Shown here: positions 40,409 through 48,978 of the stretch, in pieces
Numbering within the stretch: position 1 is the first letter of the stretch
Layout: the number at the start of each line of letters is the position of its first letter
Assembly (NCBI GenBank): GCA_028284155.1
Contig: JANQSF010000077.1
Location: 42,222 to 106,221 of the forward strand
Direction of reading: 5' to 3'
DNA length: 64,000 bases
Source: Phycisphaeraceae bacterium
GTDB lineage: Bacteria; Planctomycetota; Phycisphaerae; Phycisphaerales; Phycisphaeraceae
Program-made: the position numbers and the translations under genes
Notes under the pieces: model-generated
Told to the model about the DNA's origin: nothing
Databases searched by the model: none
Seen by the model: only the letters and a program-made list of their open reading frames with translations

Positions 40409-41080
40409 TCATCGCGGGACCGGCACGCCGTCGGGGCCGACGGCGTCGGAGAAGTCGGGCTTGGTCGACAAGGTGACGTCAAGTTCGTGTTCGATGACAA
40501 GGTCGATCACGCCCGTCGCGATCGTGGGCGGCTCGTCCGGTGACACTTCGCGGTAGTACCAGACCGTCCCGTCCTCTTCCTTAAGCTTCGCAAGCAGGGG
40601 GCGCAGTTCGTCAAGCGTCACCGGCTGACCGTCGGCGAACAGCGTGCCGTCCGCCATGACTTTGATTTCGATCTTGCTTTGCTGCGCGGTCGGGGCCGGT
40701 GGGGCGGGTTGGACGGTGATGGGCTTTCCTTGTGGTCGCGAGGTGAGGGAGTCGGTGAGTTTGACAAGTAGGAAAGCACCGGGGAATGTCAGCACAACGA
40801 ATACGCTGAGGACGGTCATGAGCGTATGGATTCGGCTCTTGTACCCGTGTTTGAATCGCAAGACCCATCCTAGAATGACCGAGACGAGCAGCGCGGCAAC
40901 CGATATAAGAATCAGGGCAGGCACGACCGCGTTGAAGATGTCTTCGCTAACAGAGTCCGCGTAGTCATGGTTGATCAGGATGACGATGAACGCCGCAATC
41001 GTCAGAACAAGCAATGACACCAACAAGGCCGTCATGGAATTGAAGATGACGTAGGACTGATATAGCTTCGTGTCGCGCAT
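40409..41080 (-). CDS. Three-helix membrane protein with ExbD-like periplasmic tail
   Basis: A 223-residue protein. Membrane segments lie at about 15-37, 50-73 and 86-107. The C-terminal soluble part, from about 125, contains KIEIKVMADGTLFADGQPVT-LDELRPLL, recalling the beta-alpha fold of ExbD/TolR, and ends with ...TLSTKPDFSDAVGPDG. The resemblance to ExbD is weak and the membrane arrangement differs, so no transport role is claimed. It stands alone, convergent with the preceding gene. Confidence 0.6.
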   Translation of the reverse strand: MRDTKLYQSYVIFNSMTALLVSLLVLTIAAFIVILINHDYADSVSEDIFNAVVPALILISVAALLVSVILGWVLRFKHGYKSRIHTLMTVLSVFVVLTFPGAFLLVKLTDSLTSRPQGKPITVQPAPPAPTAQQSKIEIKVMADGTLFADGQPVTLDELRPLLAKLKEEDGTVWYYREVSPDEPPTIATGVIDLVIEHELDVTLSTKPDFSDAVGPDGVPVPR

Positions 41081-41197
41081 GGCAAGTGGGTGTAATTGTC
41101 CGATCTCTGTTTGTCAGTTTACAAGCGCGCAGGGTGATCGCCGGCCGTGATTGGTGCGGCTTCTGAGCATACCGGAATTGCAAGGTGATTGGGATCC

Positions 41198-41216
41198 GCG
41201 CTAAGCCGCAAGCGGC
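41198..41216 (-). repeat. 19-bp repeat gcgctaagccgcaagcggc, copy 2
   Basis: Overlaps the TAG stop of the glycosyltransferase gene by one base. Same compact hairpin as at 36726 and 42523. Confidence 0.7.
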
Positions 41217-42469
41217 TATTCGTTGTCACCCGTTAACAACCCCAGCAACGGCTGCAAGCACGCGTCCCATGAGTACCGGTCTTCGACGCGTTTGCGTGCC
41301 GCGGTCGCGATCGATTTGCGGTACTCGGTGTCGGTCAGCGCGCGTTCGAGGTGATCGACCCAACTGTCTGGGTCGTCGCCGTCGGTGACGATGAGGTCGC
41401 TTCCGGGGGCGGCGTCGATGCCCTCGGCCGCGGCGGGTGAGCAGACGACGGCCCGGCTGCTGGACATCGCTTCGAGTACTTTGTTCTGTACGCCGCGGGC
41501 GAGCAGCAGCGGGGCGATCGAGACCGACGCGCTGGCGATGTGTTCGCGCACGTCGGGCACGGAGCCGACCAGGTGCACACCGGCCGTCGCTTCCAACTCC
41601 TGCACCTTTGCGACGGGGTGTCGGCCGACGATCTCGAGCTTCGCGTCGGGCAAGCGCTCGCGAAGCTTCGGCATCACCTGTTTGACGAACCAGACGATGC
41701 CATCGACGTTCGGCCGGTAGTTGAGCACGCCGACGAACACCATCGTGTGGTCATCGACATCGTCCTGCGGCTCGAAGTATTCGGTATCGACGCCGTTCTC
41801 GACGACGCGGAGTTTGTCGTGTTGACCGACGTGCTCGCGGTAGGCGTCGGCCTCGGCGTCGCTGATGACTGTGATCGCGTCGAACTTGTCGTGCTTGCCC
41901 GCCTCGATCTTGCGCAGGCGACGGGCCTCGGCTGAGTAGACCCAACTCATCGGCGGCCAACTGTCTTTGGCGTATCGGGCCCACTTCTGGCTGTCCACGT
42001 CGACCAGGTCGAGCACGTGGCGGATGGGGCGTGGGTTCTTGCCGTGCGCGTGCACGGCGTAGCGGGCGTAGTCGATCATGCCGGTGCAGAAGGTGAGCAC
42101 CGCGTCGAACGGCCACTGGTCGTGCCAGTCTTCGATGGTCTGCGCTAAGGCGGGGCGGAAGTGACAGGCGGGCGTGACGGCCTTGCCGGTCAGCAGCGCG
42201 AACAGGCCGCGCAGCTTGCCGATCGTCGGGCTGATCGGCAGGATGTCAACTTTCTTGGCGATGGCGGCGAGCAGTTGGTGGTGTTGCAGCCAGACGGCCT
42301 CTTCGCTGACGCACGCGATGGCGACGTCGAAGTGCTTGGCCAGGAACTTGAGCATGTGGTAGGCGCGGATGCGGTCGCCCCGATCGGGCGGGTAGGGCAG
42401 CCGGTGCGTGAGCATGAGCACGCGCGGCTTGCGCGCGGGCGCTTCCGTCTGGCCGGCGTCTTCGGACAT
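41216..42469 (-). CDS. Glycosyltransferase of the PEP-CTERM/XrtA type (TIGR03087-like)
   Basis: A 417-residue GT-B fold enzyme. The N-terminus LTHRLPYPPDRGDRIRAYHM is the signature of the PEP-CTERM-associated glycosyltransferase family. The C-terminal half shows VENGVDTEYFEP, FVGVLNYRPNVDGI, EIVGRHPVAKV and a nucleotide-sugar site around APLLLARGVQNKVLEAMS. It probably adds a sugar to the lipid-linked repeat unit of the exopolysaccharide. The ATG at 42469 with AAGGGG upstream is preferred to the more distal in-frame start at 42514. It is the last gene of the sugar-transferase operon. Confidence 0.88.
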   Translation of the reverse strand: MSEDAGQTEAPARKPRVLMLTHRLPYPPDRGDRIRAYHMLKFLAKHFDVAIACVSEEAVWLQHHQLLAAIAKKVDILPISPTIGKLRGLFALLTGKAVTPACHFRPALAQTIEDWHDQWPFDAVLTFCTGMIDYARYAVHAHGKNPRPIRHVLDLVDVDSQKWARYAKDSWPPMSWVYSAEARRLRKIEAGKHDKFDAITVISDAEADAYREHVGQHDKLRVVENGVDTEYFEPQDDVDDHTMVFVGVLNYRPNVDGIVWFVKQVMPKLRERLPDAKLEIVGRHPVAKVQELEATAGVHLVGSVPDVREHIASASVSIAPLLLARGVQNKVLEAMSSSRAVVCSPAAAEGIDAAPGSDLIVTDGDDPDSWVDHLERALTDTEYRKSIATAARKRVEDRYSWDACLQPLLGLLTGDNE

Positions 42470-42522
42470 GGTCGAGGGCCCCTTCTCGACAGCGGGTTGG
42501 ATGGCGGTAAGCATTGCGCGGG

Positions 42523-42541
42523 GCGCTAAGCCGCAAGCGGC
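42523..42541 (-). repeat. 19-bp repeat gcgctaagccgcaagcggc, copy 3
   Basis: One base after the TGA of the BY-kinase gene and between it and the glycosyltransferase gene, so it lies inside the operon. Identical to copies 1 and 2. Confidence 0.7.
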
Positions 42542-42542
42542 A

Positions 42543-43598
42543 TCAGGTGTAGGTGTATCCGTATCGATACAGGTAGCGTGATAGCTCCATCTCCATGTGC
42601 GTCAGGATGACGCCGGCGATCTCGCAATTCGACGCGCGGAGCAGCCGCTTGGCCCGGTCGACGACTTCGGTCGGCGTCTTGTGCAGGCGGATGACCAGCA
42701 GCGTCTGGTCGCAGTTCGCGCCGAGGATGCACGCGTCGGTCACCGTGATGACCGGCGGCGAATCGATGAAGATGTGGTCGTACGTGTCTTTGAGTCGGTC
42801 CAGCAGATTATGCATGCGCGGGCTGGACAGCAGTTCGGTCGAATGCGCAAACTCCTTGCCGCCGGCCGGCAGGAATTGGAGATTGTCATACACCGTCGGG
42901 TAGACGATGCTGTCGATGTCGTCCGTTTCGCCTCGCAGGTATTGAAGCAGACCGTTGGGCGTGGGCCGGTCGAATAGCTTGGCGAACGCCGGACGACGCA
43001 GGTCGCCTTCGAGCAGCAGCGTGCGTTGGCTGCGCAACTCGCTGAACGCGATGCCGAGATTCACCGTCGTGACGCTCTTGCCTTCTTCGGGGGCCGAGCT
43101 GGTGATGACGTGCGTCTGTACGCGGCGGTTGCGGGCGCGGGCGAGGATCTGTGTCCGGATCGCGCGGTACTGCTCGGTGATGATCGAGCCGCGGTCGTGG
43201 TGGACGACGACGTCGGCGGAGTATCCGTTGAGGCTGTCCAGCCCGACGTGTGCGCCCGTGATCGGATCGATCTCATCGATCGACGGGCGTTCCTGGGCGT
43301 CTTGTTCTTGTTGGAAGCGGTCGCTGGCCGCGGCGACCGGGGCTGCCCTGGTGGGGCGTTGCGTTTCGATCGGCGGAGGCGGCGCGGGTTGTTCGCGTCG
43401 CGGTGTGGCGGGCGCTTGACGTTCCGGCTGCTCTTCAATGACAGGGGTGGCGTCGACGTCGTCGATCGGCAAGCCGCCTTGCTCCGGCTTATCGGGCGTC
43501 GGCTCAGGCGCATGATCGCCTTGCGCTGCCGGCTTGCCTTCCGGCCCGTCGTCGCGCTCCTTGTTTGAGCGATTCATGGCGTCAAATACGTCGCCCAT
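42543..43598 (-). CDS. Bacterial tyrosine kinase (BY-kinase, CpsD/CapB type)
   Basis: A 351-residue cytoplasmic P-loop kinase that partners a Wzz-like protein and controls polymer length. A Pro/Glu-rich tail (1-110) precedes the kinase core: Walker A SSAPEEGKSVTT (167-178), Walker A' LLEGDL (195-200), Walker B IFIDSPP (276-282). The last ten residues, YLYRYGYTYT, form the tyrosine cluster that is autophosphorylated. The ATG at 43598 overlaps the ATPase gene by 17 bases; the longer frame from 43658 would overlap more. It fits the PEP-CTERM tyrosine-autokinase family (TIGR03018). Confidence 0.92.
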   Translation of the reverse strand: MGDVFDAMNRSNKERDDGPEGKPAAQGDHAPEPTPDKPEQGGLPIDDVDATPVIEEQPERQAPATPRREQPAPPPPIETQRPTRAAPVAAASDRFQQEQDAQERPSIDEIDPITGAHVGLDSLNGYSADVVVHHDRGSIITEQYRAIRTQILARARNRRVQTHVITSSAPEEGKSVTTVNLGIAFSELRSQRTLLLEGDLRRPAFAKLFDRPTPNGLLQYLRGETDDIDSIVYPTVYDNLQFLPAGGKEFAHSTELLSSPRMHNLLDRLKDTYDHIFIDSPPVITVTDACILGANCDQTLLVIRLHKTPTEVVDRAKRLLRASNCEIAGVILTHMEMELSRYLYRYGYTYT

Positions 43599-44469
43599 CG
43601 TCCAGCTCCTGCTCCCCGATCGGGTCGTCTTCAAATAGATCGGCCATCTGGTTGTCAAAATTGGGCAACATCTGCGAGATAGCCCGTTTGACGATCGCAG
43701 AGTCGATCAGTCGGGTGTCGTTCGAGTATCCCACCAATAACGCGTTGTCGCAAACCAGATTGACCAGCCGCGGTACGCCTTTGGCGTAGTCATATATCGA
43801 TCGTAACGCCTCGCGCGAAAAGTCCACGTTCGGCCGGCCCTTGCTCGCACGCACCAGCCGAAACGCGATGTATTTTGTCATGTCGTCGAACGACATCGGG
43901 TTCAGGTGCGTGTACATGCAGATACGCTGAATCAGCGGTGCCAGGCGCGGGTGCTTGAGCGTCGCTCGCAACTCGGGTTGACCGAGAATCAGCAACTGCA
44001 CGAGCTTATCGGTCTCGGTCTCCATGTTGGTCAGGAGACGGATCTCTTCAAACTCGTCGATCGTGAGGCATTGGCCCTCGTCGATGATGATGCAGACGAA
44101 TCGGCCGACCTGGTGCTCGTGCTCGATGAACGAGCGCAGGGCACGCAGGAGCGTTGCCTTATCGGCGTTCGGCGGCATCTCGACTCGAAATTCCTGCGCG
44201 ATCATGTAGAGCAGTTGTTCGGAATCGAGCCGCGTGTTATTGATCATCGCGATCCGCGCGTCCGACCCCAAGCGGCGCATCAGCGTGCGGATCAGGGTCG
44301 TCTTGCCAGCGCCGATCTCGCCGGTGATCAGCGCGAACCCGCGCTTGTTGCGCACCGTGTATTCGAGTTTTGCCAACGCCTCTCGGTGCTGCTCCGTCTC
44401 GAAGAAGAAGCGCGAGTTCGGCGTGTTGTGAAACGGCGCGACCGACAGGTTGTAATAAGTCTCATACAT
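43582..44469 (-). CDS. ExeA-like AAA ATPase of the PEP-CTERM system
   Basis: A 295-residue ATPase of the family paired with XrtA-type loci (TIGR03015) and related to ExeA/GspA. The N-terminus MYETYYNLSVAPFHNTPNS is diagnostic. Walker A is GEIGAGKT (50-57), Walker B CIIIDEGQ, followed by LLTNMETETDKLVQLLILGQ with sensor-type residues and RI-CMYTHLNPMS. The ATG at 44469 is preferred to an upstream TTG at 44481. It may energise assembly of the secretion or polymer-export apparatus. It overlaps the BY-kinase gene by 17 bases. Confidence 0.92.
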   Translation of the reverse strand: MYETYYNLSVAPFHNTPNSRFFFETEQHREALAKLEYTVRNKRGFALITGEIGAGKTTLIRTLMRRLGSDARIAMINNTRLDSEQLLYMIAQEFRVEMPPNADKATLLRALRSFIEHEHQVGRFVCIIIDEGQCLTIDEFEEIRLLTNMETETDKLVQLLILGQPELRATLKHPRLAPLIQRICMYTHLNPMSFDDMTKYIAFRLVRASKGRPNVDFSREALRSIYDYAKGVPRLVNLVCDNALLVGYSNDTRLIDSAIVKRAISQMLPNFDNQMADLFEDDPIGEQELDDGRRI

Positions 44470-44536
44470 GTTCTGCAACAACCTATCGGCTTCTCACGCT
44501 GCAAGTCGATAACGGGCCGTCACGATAGCGCCCGGC

Positions 44537-46198
44537 TTAGCCGAGGTATGTCTTCTCGATGAAGCTGACCGGGTTCCGCTTGAACTGGTCGAACTTATAA
44601 GGCTGATCCAGGCTGATATAGACCGACAGGAACGCCGCGCCCAGGATGATCAGCATGCCCACCATCAGCGCGGGTATGACCCCCCAGCCAATGACCTTGC
44701 GGCGAAGGGCTCGGCCGGGCGTGACGATCTCGTTCACCGCGCCGAGCACGGGCAGTTTCAGGTCGTCGACCGCCTGTTCGACACTGCGGAACGAACGGTC
44801 CATCAACTCGGCCAAGGCGATGATGCCGAGGGCGCAAACGACGCCGGCCGCGCAGGCGATGGCGGTGATGATCAACAGCGTTGGCTTGCTCGGACGCTCC
44901 AGCTCGGGCGCGTGCTGGATGAAGTCCAGGTGCACGCCGCGATAGCCGACCTCGGCTGTGAGGGCGACCGTCGTCTTTCGCAGGTTGTCACGCCAGAACT
45001 TGAGTTGACGGTCGGCGTCCTTCAGCTTGGTCGAAATGTCGACATACTCTTTGCGGACGGGGAAGAAGTTCCGGTCCTGGATCTCGAGTTGTTCGACCAT
45101 GTTGCTGGTGTCTTGTCGCTGCGACTCCTTCGCAGTGACCTCGGCCGCCAACTCGCGCACCTTCTGCTCGGCTTCGAGCCGTTGCAGGTTGGGCTCCAGC
45201 ACGGCGTCGCCGGCAATTTCGACGTCCATCTTGGCGAGGCGCTCGTTGATTTCTGCAATACGTCGGCGCAGGTTGATCACGTCCGGGTGCGTTTCTCGAC
45301 GTTTCAGCTCATTGATACTGAAATCGAGGCTCTCCGCCAGATTGTCTCGGCGATCGATCAGCTTCTTACGCTCCGGATTCTCAATCGTCGTCGTACGCGG
45401 GATCATCTCAGGCTGATTCTTGACGAAGGTGAGCAAAGCTTGGAGCTTGTGTTTCAGCACGAGCAACTCTTCGTCCAGTCGATCGCGTTTGCGTTGCAGG
45501 TTTTCGAGCTTGGCTCGAACACCGGACGGATCGTCGTCCGCCAGGCCCGGGTGGTCGAGTTCCATGCGCAGCTTTTTGCGTTCCAACTCGCGTGTCTGCG
45601 TCGTGTACCGGTCGACCTCGCTCTTGAAGAAGCGCTGCGCCTTGAGCAGCATGCCATTGAGCTGATCGCGCGTGTTCTTGATGTAGTTCTCAATCAACCG
45701 GTTCGTGACCTTGGGCGCCAGGACGCGGTCGGGGTCGGTGTACGCAACGACGATCTGATCGATTTCGTTGGACCGGACCTGGTAGGAAACGTTGAGGCGT
45801 TTCTGAATGTCTCGGATCAGGTCCTGCTTCTTGAACTGGCCTTCCTTGGTCAGCGCGCCGTCCGGGGCGTGCGGGAATTGCCATTGCTTGCTCACGTGCG
45901 CGTCCGACGCGATCAGGTCGTCGATCAATTGATCGATCGACTTACGGCCGCGCAGGTCTTCCTGCAAGGCTCTGCGGATCGGCTGAAGGTTGCGGTCGAT
46001 GGTCGACGTGCCCGCCTCCATGACGGTCAGGTCCATGCGCCGCTGGAACTTGGCCTCGGCTTTGTAAGAGCGCGGCCACCAGAAACTGGCGACCGCCGCG
46101 ACGATCATGACGAACAGGGCGGGAAACACAGCCTTCTTCCAGTGACGGAGACCGAGTTTCAGCCAGCCTTGAATGTTCGATGGTTTGCGCCATGCCAT
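44537..46198 (-). CDS. Wzz/GumC-like polysaccharide chain-length protein
   Basis: A 553-residue inner-membrane protein. An N-terminal helix (about 22-42) after a basic start, a long periplasmic coiled-coil region (about 160-420, e.g. VDRYTTQTRELERKKLRMEL), then helices at about 438-464 and 505-528. It matches the PEP-CTERM chain-length determinant family (TIGR03007). An AGGAG lies seven bases before the ATG. Unlike GumC-type fusions it lacks a kinase domain, which is provided by the separate BY-kinase gene. A third helix after the usual second one is slightly unusual. Confidence 0.9.
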   Translation of the reverse strand: MAWRKPSNIQGWLKLGLRHWKKAVFPALFVMIVAAVASFWWPRSYKAEAKFQRRMDLTVMEAGTSTIDRNLQPIRRALQEDLRGRKSIDQLIDDLIASDAHVSKQWQFPHAPDGALTKEGQFKKQDLIRDIQKRLNVSYQVRSNEIDQIVVAYTDPDRVLAPKVTNRLIENYIKNTRDQLNGMLLKAQRFFKSEVDRYTTQTRELERKKLRMELDHPGLADDDPSGVRAKLENLQRKRDRLDEELLVLKHKLQALLTFVKNQPEMIPRTTTIENPERKKLIDRRDNLAESLDFSINELKRRETHPDVINLRRRIAEINERLAKMDVEIAGDAVLEPNLQRLEAEQKVRELAAEVTAKESQRQDTSNMVEQLEIQDRNFFPVRKEYVDISTKLKDADRQLKFWRDNLRKTTVALTAEVGYRGVHLDFIQHAPELERPSKPTLLIITAIACAAGVVCALGIIALAELMDRSFRSVEQAVDDLKLPVLGAVNEIVTPGRALRRKVIGWGVIPALMVGMLIILGAAFLSVYISLDQPYKFDQFKRNPVSFIEKTYLG

Positions 46199-46255
46199 AG
46201 TTCTGCTCCTGATCTTTCCTGCGGATCGTCTCTCAAGTCGCTAACGGTCGAAGGA

Positions 46256-47029
46256 TCAACGCCGTCGGTCGCGGTCGTTCGGGTCGGAGAAGTCGTCGAC
46301 CCGGTTCAGGCTGCTGCCAATGCTCGAAGGTGTGCCAACAGCACGGAGCACGGGCTGAACGGGCGACAACAGGTTCTGGATGACGACGCCGACCGCCGCG
46401 ACAGGGTTGATCGGCATAAAAATGATGTCGCCTTCTTCGAGCACGGCGTTGTAGCGCAAGTCACCCTTCTCAACCATCTCTTTGAAGTTCACGCTCATTC
46501 TGCGGATCAACTCGCCTTCTTCATTGGGGCGGATCACGATCATCTTCTCGGGCCAGGCTGTACGCCCGACGCGGCCGACCACGGCGTTGAGCACGTTGTC
46601 ACGGCCCGTATAGCGGTTCACGCCGCCGCCGAGTTCGCCGGCGGTGTAGAACTCCTTCGAGTTGAAGCCGGTGACCTCGACCTGCACGGTCACGTCCTCG
46701 TAGTACTGAAGGATCTGTTCTTCGATCTCGGCGCCCAGTTGCTTGGGCGTCTTGCCCGCGGCGAAGATCTCACCGAGCAATGGGAGCGTGATGAAGCCGT
46801 CCGGTCGCAGGCTCGCGCCCTGGTTATGAATCTCCGGCGCGTTCGGGGCGGTGATGCGGATCGAGTCCGGCGGCTCGATGACGTACGGCTTGCCGCCGAC
46901 GATCGGCCGAGGCGTCTTCATAAAGGCGTCATAGTCCGTGTATTGCGGGACCGTGCAGCCGCCGACGGTTGAAAGGCCGACGGCCAACAGTGCAAACATG
47001 AGCAGGCGGGCGGTGAGTCGTTCAGTCAT
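46256..47029 (-). CDS. Wza-like polysaccharide export lipoprotein
   Basis: A 257-residue lipoprotein (signal ...LSTVGGC). The Poly_export domain follows (YVIEPPDSIRITAPNAPEI, SLRPDGFITLPLLGEI) and a SLBB-like beta-grasp region (FYTAGELGGGVNRYTG, DNVLNAV). Proteins of this kind form the outer-membrane channel for secreted polymer, and the PEP-CTERM subset (TIGR03027) sits between sugar transferase and chain-length protein as here. It lacks the long C-terminal domain of E. coli Wza, so outer-membrane insertion by its own helix is uncertain. Confidence 0.9.
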   Translation of the reverse strand: MTERLTARLLMFALLAVGLSTVGGCTVPQYTDYDAFMKTPRPIVGGKPYVIEPPDSIRITAPNAPEIHNQGASLRPDGFITLPLLGEIFAAGKTPKQLGAEIEEQILQYYEDVTVQVEVTGFNSKEFYTAGELGGGVNRYTGRDNVLNAVVGRVGRTAWPEKMIVIRPNEEGELIRRMSVNFKEMVEKGDLRYNAVLEEGDIIFMPINPVAAVGVVIQNLLSPVQPVLRAVGTPSSIGSSLNRVDDFSDPNDRDRRR

Positions 47030-47130
47030 GGTCGAGCATCTCGGGGGTTTATCGGTTTCTCTTCCTTCAACGAACGGGCGGGCCGATACGGTTCGACCCT
47101 GTGCTTTCGTTCCACGCCTCCGCGTTTCGG

Positions 47131-47790
47131 TTAACGCGCTCCCTCGTCGCGGAACTTGGCGACGGTCGCAAACAGCAGCTTGACTTCCAAGCCAAGGTTC
47201 ATGTTCTCAATGTACTGCAGGTCGTATTCGAGCTTACGACGGACAGACTCCATGTCCGTGTCGTAGCCGTTATATATCTGCGCCAGCCCGGTCAATCCGG
47301 GCTTGACCGTGAGTCGTTCTTCGTAGCGGGGCAGGTAGCTGGTCAGATCCTCAAACAACTCCGGCCGCTCGGGTCGGGGGCCGACCAGGCTCATCTCGCC
47401 TTTGAGGATGTTGAACAATTGAGGCAGTTCATCGACGTGGCTCTTGCGCATCCATCGACACAGCGGGATCACGCGCGGGTCGTCTTCGCCGGCCCATTGC
47501 GCGCCGCCTCGCGACTCGGCGTCAACGTACATCGATCGCAGCTTGTAGATCGTGAACAGCCGCCCTTCGTAGCCGACGCGGACCTGGCGATAGAGCACAG
47601 GGCCGGCAGGGTCGCTTAGCTTGATCATGACGGCGCAGACCAACATGACCGGCAGGAAGACGATCATCGCAATCGCACCGCCGATCAGGTCCATCAACTC
47701 TTTGAATAGTTTGAACTGACGGCGCGCAAGACCGAACAGGACGCTTCCGCCTCCGGCTCCGACCATCACCACCGTCATCGGTTCTGGCAT
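47131..47790 (-). CDS. Initiating sugar transferase (polyprenyl-phosphate sugar-1-phosphate transferase)
   Basis: A 219-residue monotopic enzyme of the bacterial sugar transferase family; it loads the first sugar phosphate onto undecaprenyl phosphate. One membrane helix (about 37-58, GGAIAMIVFLPVMLVCAVMI) precedes the catalytic domain with YRQVRVGYEGRLFTIYKLRS, MRKSHVDELPQLFNIL, GEMSLVGPRPERPE and the KPGLTGLAQI signature. It is the short form without the N-terminal four-helix domain of WbaP. AGGTGG lies seven bases before the ATG. First gene of the operon running to 41216. Confidence 0.93.
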   Translation of the reverse strand: MPEPMTVVMVGAGGGSVLFGLARRQFKLFKELMDLIGGAIAMIVFLPVMLVCAVMIKLSDPAGPVLYRQVRVGYEGRLFTIYKLRSMYVDAESRGGAQWAGEDDPRVIPLCRWMRKSHVDELPQLFNILKGEMSLVGPRPERPELFEDLTSYLPRYEERLTVKPGLTGLAQIYNGYDTDMESVRRKLEYDLQYIENMNLGLEVKLLFATVAKFRDEGAR

Positions 47791-48088
47791 CGATCATCCA
47801 CCTGCTGCCCGTTGCGTAACGGGCGAACTCTGACTCACGAATCCTGTCGTCCGACCCAACTCCGGCGAGCGTCGAAGCCTCGCTCGGTGAGCGTAAAACG
47901 CTTGATCACCTCCGAGGCGCCGGCTCGCTCCAAGCCATCGGGTTGTCGATTGGACGGCCTGTCCAGATCGCAGTGAGGCGAAGAGGGGTCGTTTCACTTC
48001 CCACGCCCACTTCCATCCACGCCACGTCACTCCATTTACAAGGCCGAATCCCGGCTTCCACGGTCCCGAGTCGGCCACCGGCAGAGGT
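47791..48088 (-). other. Long untranslated leader of the exopolysaccharide operon
   Basis: About 290 bases between the promoter at 48089-48117 and the sugar-transferase start, with no coding frame that I believe. Hairpins are visible, e.g. GCCCGTT/AACGGGC at 47807-47824 next to the ribosome site and CGAGCG/CGCTCG near 47865-47885. No known riboswitch consensus was recognised. The remaining bases up to 48324, beyond the promoter, show nothing. Confidence 0.45.
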
Positions 48089-48117
48089 ATTCTACCGTAC
48101 CCCAAATCCCTTGTCAG
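48089..48117 (-). promoter_or_regulatory. Sigma70-type promoter of the exopolysaccharide operon
   Basis: Minus strand CTGACA-N17-TAGAAT (5/6 matches for both boxes, ideal spacing), the best promoter seen in the window. Confidence 0.6.
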
Positions 48118-48324
48118 GCAACCTTTTCCCGCGTTCGGCAGACCCCTCTGGGGCCTCTGAGCCGCACAATCGGTACAGCCGGCCGCGCCGGGTCGTTCCC
48201 GACTCCGGCAATACTGCGTTAGTCCGACTTCGGTTCGCCAAAGCTGCGACTTAACGGGCCCGCTCAATCGGCCAGAGATACTGGCAAGGTCGCTGGCGAG
48301 GGTTATCGGCGAAGGGGGCTGAAT

Positions 48325-48978
48325 CTAGGGCCTGAATCGGCTGGCAAGTTGCGTGACGAGCCTGTCGAAGACCGTCTCTGCGTCGTCCCGGGCGTCGACG
48401 ACCAGGTAGTGGTCCGGATCGATAGCGGCCTGATCGAGATACCCCTGCCGGACGGCTCGGTGGTAGTCCCGGCCTTTCATCTCCATCCGATCCAGCAGCG
48501 GGTTCAGCCGTGACGCGGCAGTCTGCTCGTCCACGTCGAATACGACGACGAGGTCCGGCCAATGGTCTCCGAGTGCGACCTGACCGACGGCTCGAATCTC
48601 CTCGACAGGCAGGCCGCCTGCCGCCCCCTGGTATGCGAGCGTCGAGCTAATGAAGCGATCAGCCAACACTAATTCGCCCCTCGCCAGTGCGGGTCTAACC
48701 CGCTCAGCGACGAGTTGTGCTCTGCTGGCCATGAACAGCAGCATTTCGCATCGCAGCGTGATCTGATCGTGCAGGTCGTTATCGAGCAATACCTGCCGGA
48801 CGCGCTCGCCAACCATCGTGCCACCGGGCTCCCGGACCTGGCAGACCTCGACCCCAGCCTTCGCGACCAGATCAGCGAACCGTTTGAACTGAGTGCTCTT
48901 GCCGCTGCCGTCGGGCCCGTCGAACACGACGAATCGGCCGCGCAATCGTTCAACCCAGGCGTGCGGCGCTTCGGCCAT
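48325..48978 (-). CDS. tmk: Thymidylate kinase
   Basis: A 217-residue P-loop kinase phosphorylating dTMP to dTDP. Walker A GPDGSGKST (21-29), VREPGGTMVGERVRQ with the nucleoside-contacting Arg, the LADRFISSTLAYQG substrate motif and the lid region around RDYHRAVRQGYL. The ATG at 48978 overlaps the TGA of the dehydratase gene by one base (TGATG), showing translational coupling; the longer frame from 49068 is rejected because it runs through that gene. Confidence 0.95.
   Translation of the reverse strand: MAEAPHAWVERLRGRFVVFDGPDGSGKSTQFKRFADLVAKAGVEVCQVREPGGTMVGERVRQVLLDNDLHDQITLRCEMLLFMASRAQLVAERVRPALARGELVLADRFISSTLAYQGAAGGLPVEEIRAVGQVALGDHWPDLVVVFDVDEQTAASRLNPLLDRMEMKGRDYHRAVRQGYLDQAAIDPDHYLVVDARDDAETVFDRLVTQLASRFRP

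Noticed and set aside
47791..48088. Possible c-di-GMP riboswitch before the sugar transferase
   Set aside because: The conserved GEMM core sequences are not present.
47794..48267. 157-codon frame upstream of the sugar transferase
   Set aside because: No domain, no ribosome site and it spans the best promoter in the region; treated as leader DNA.
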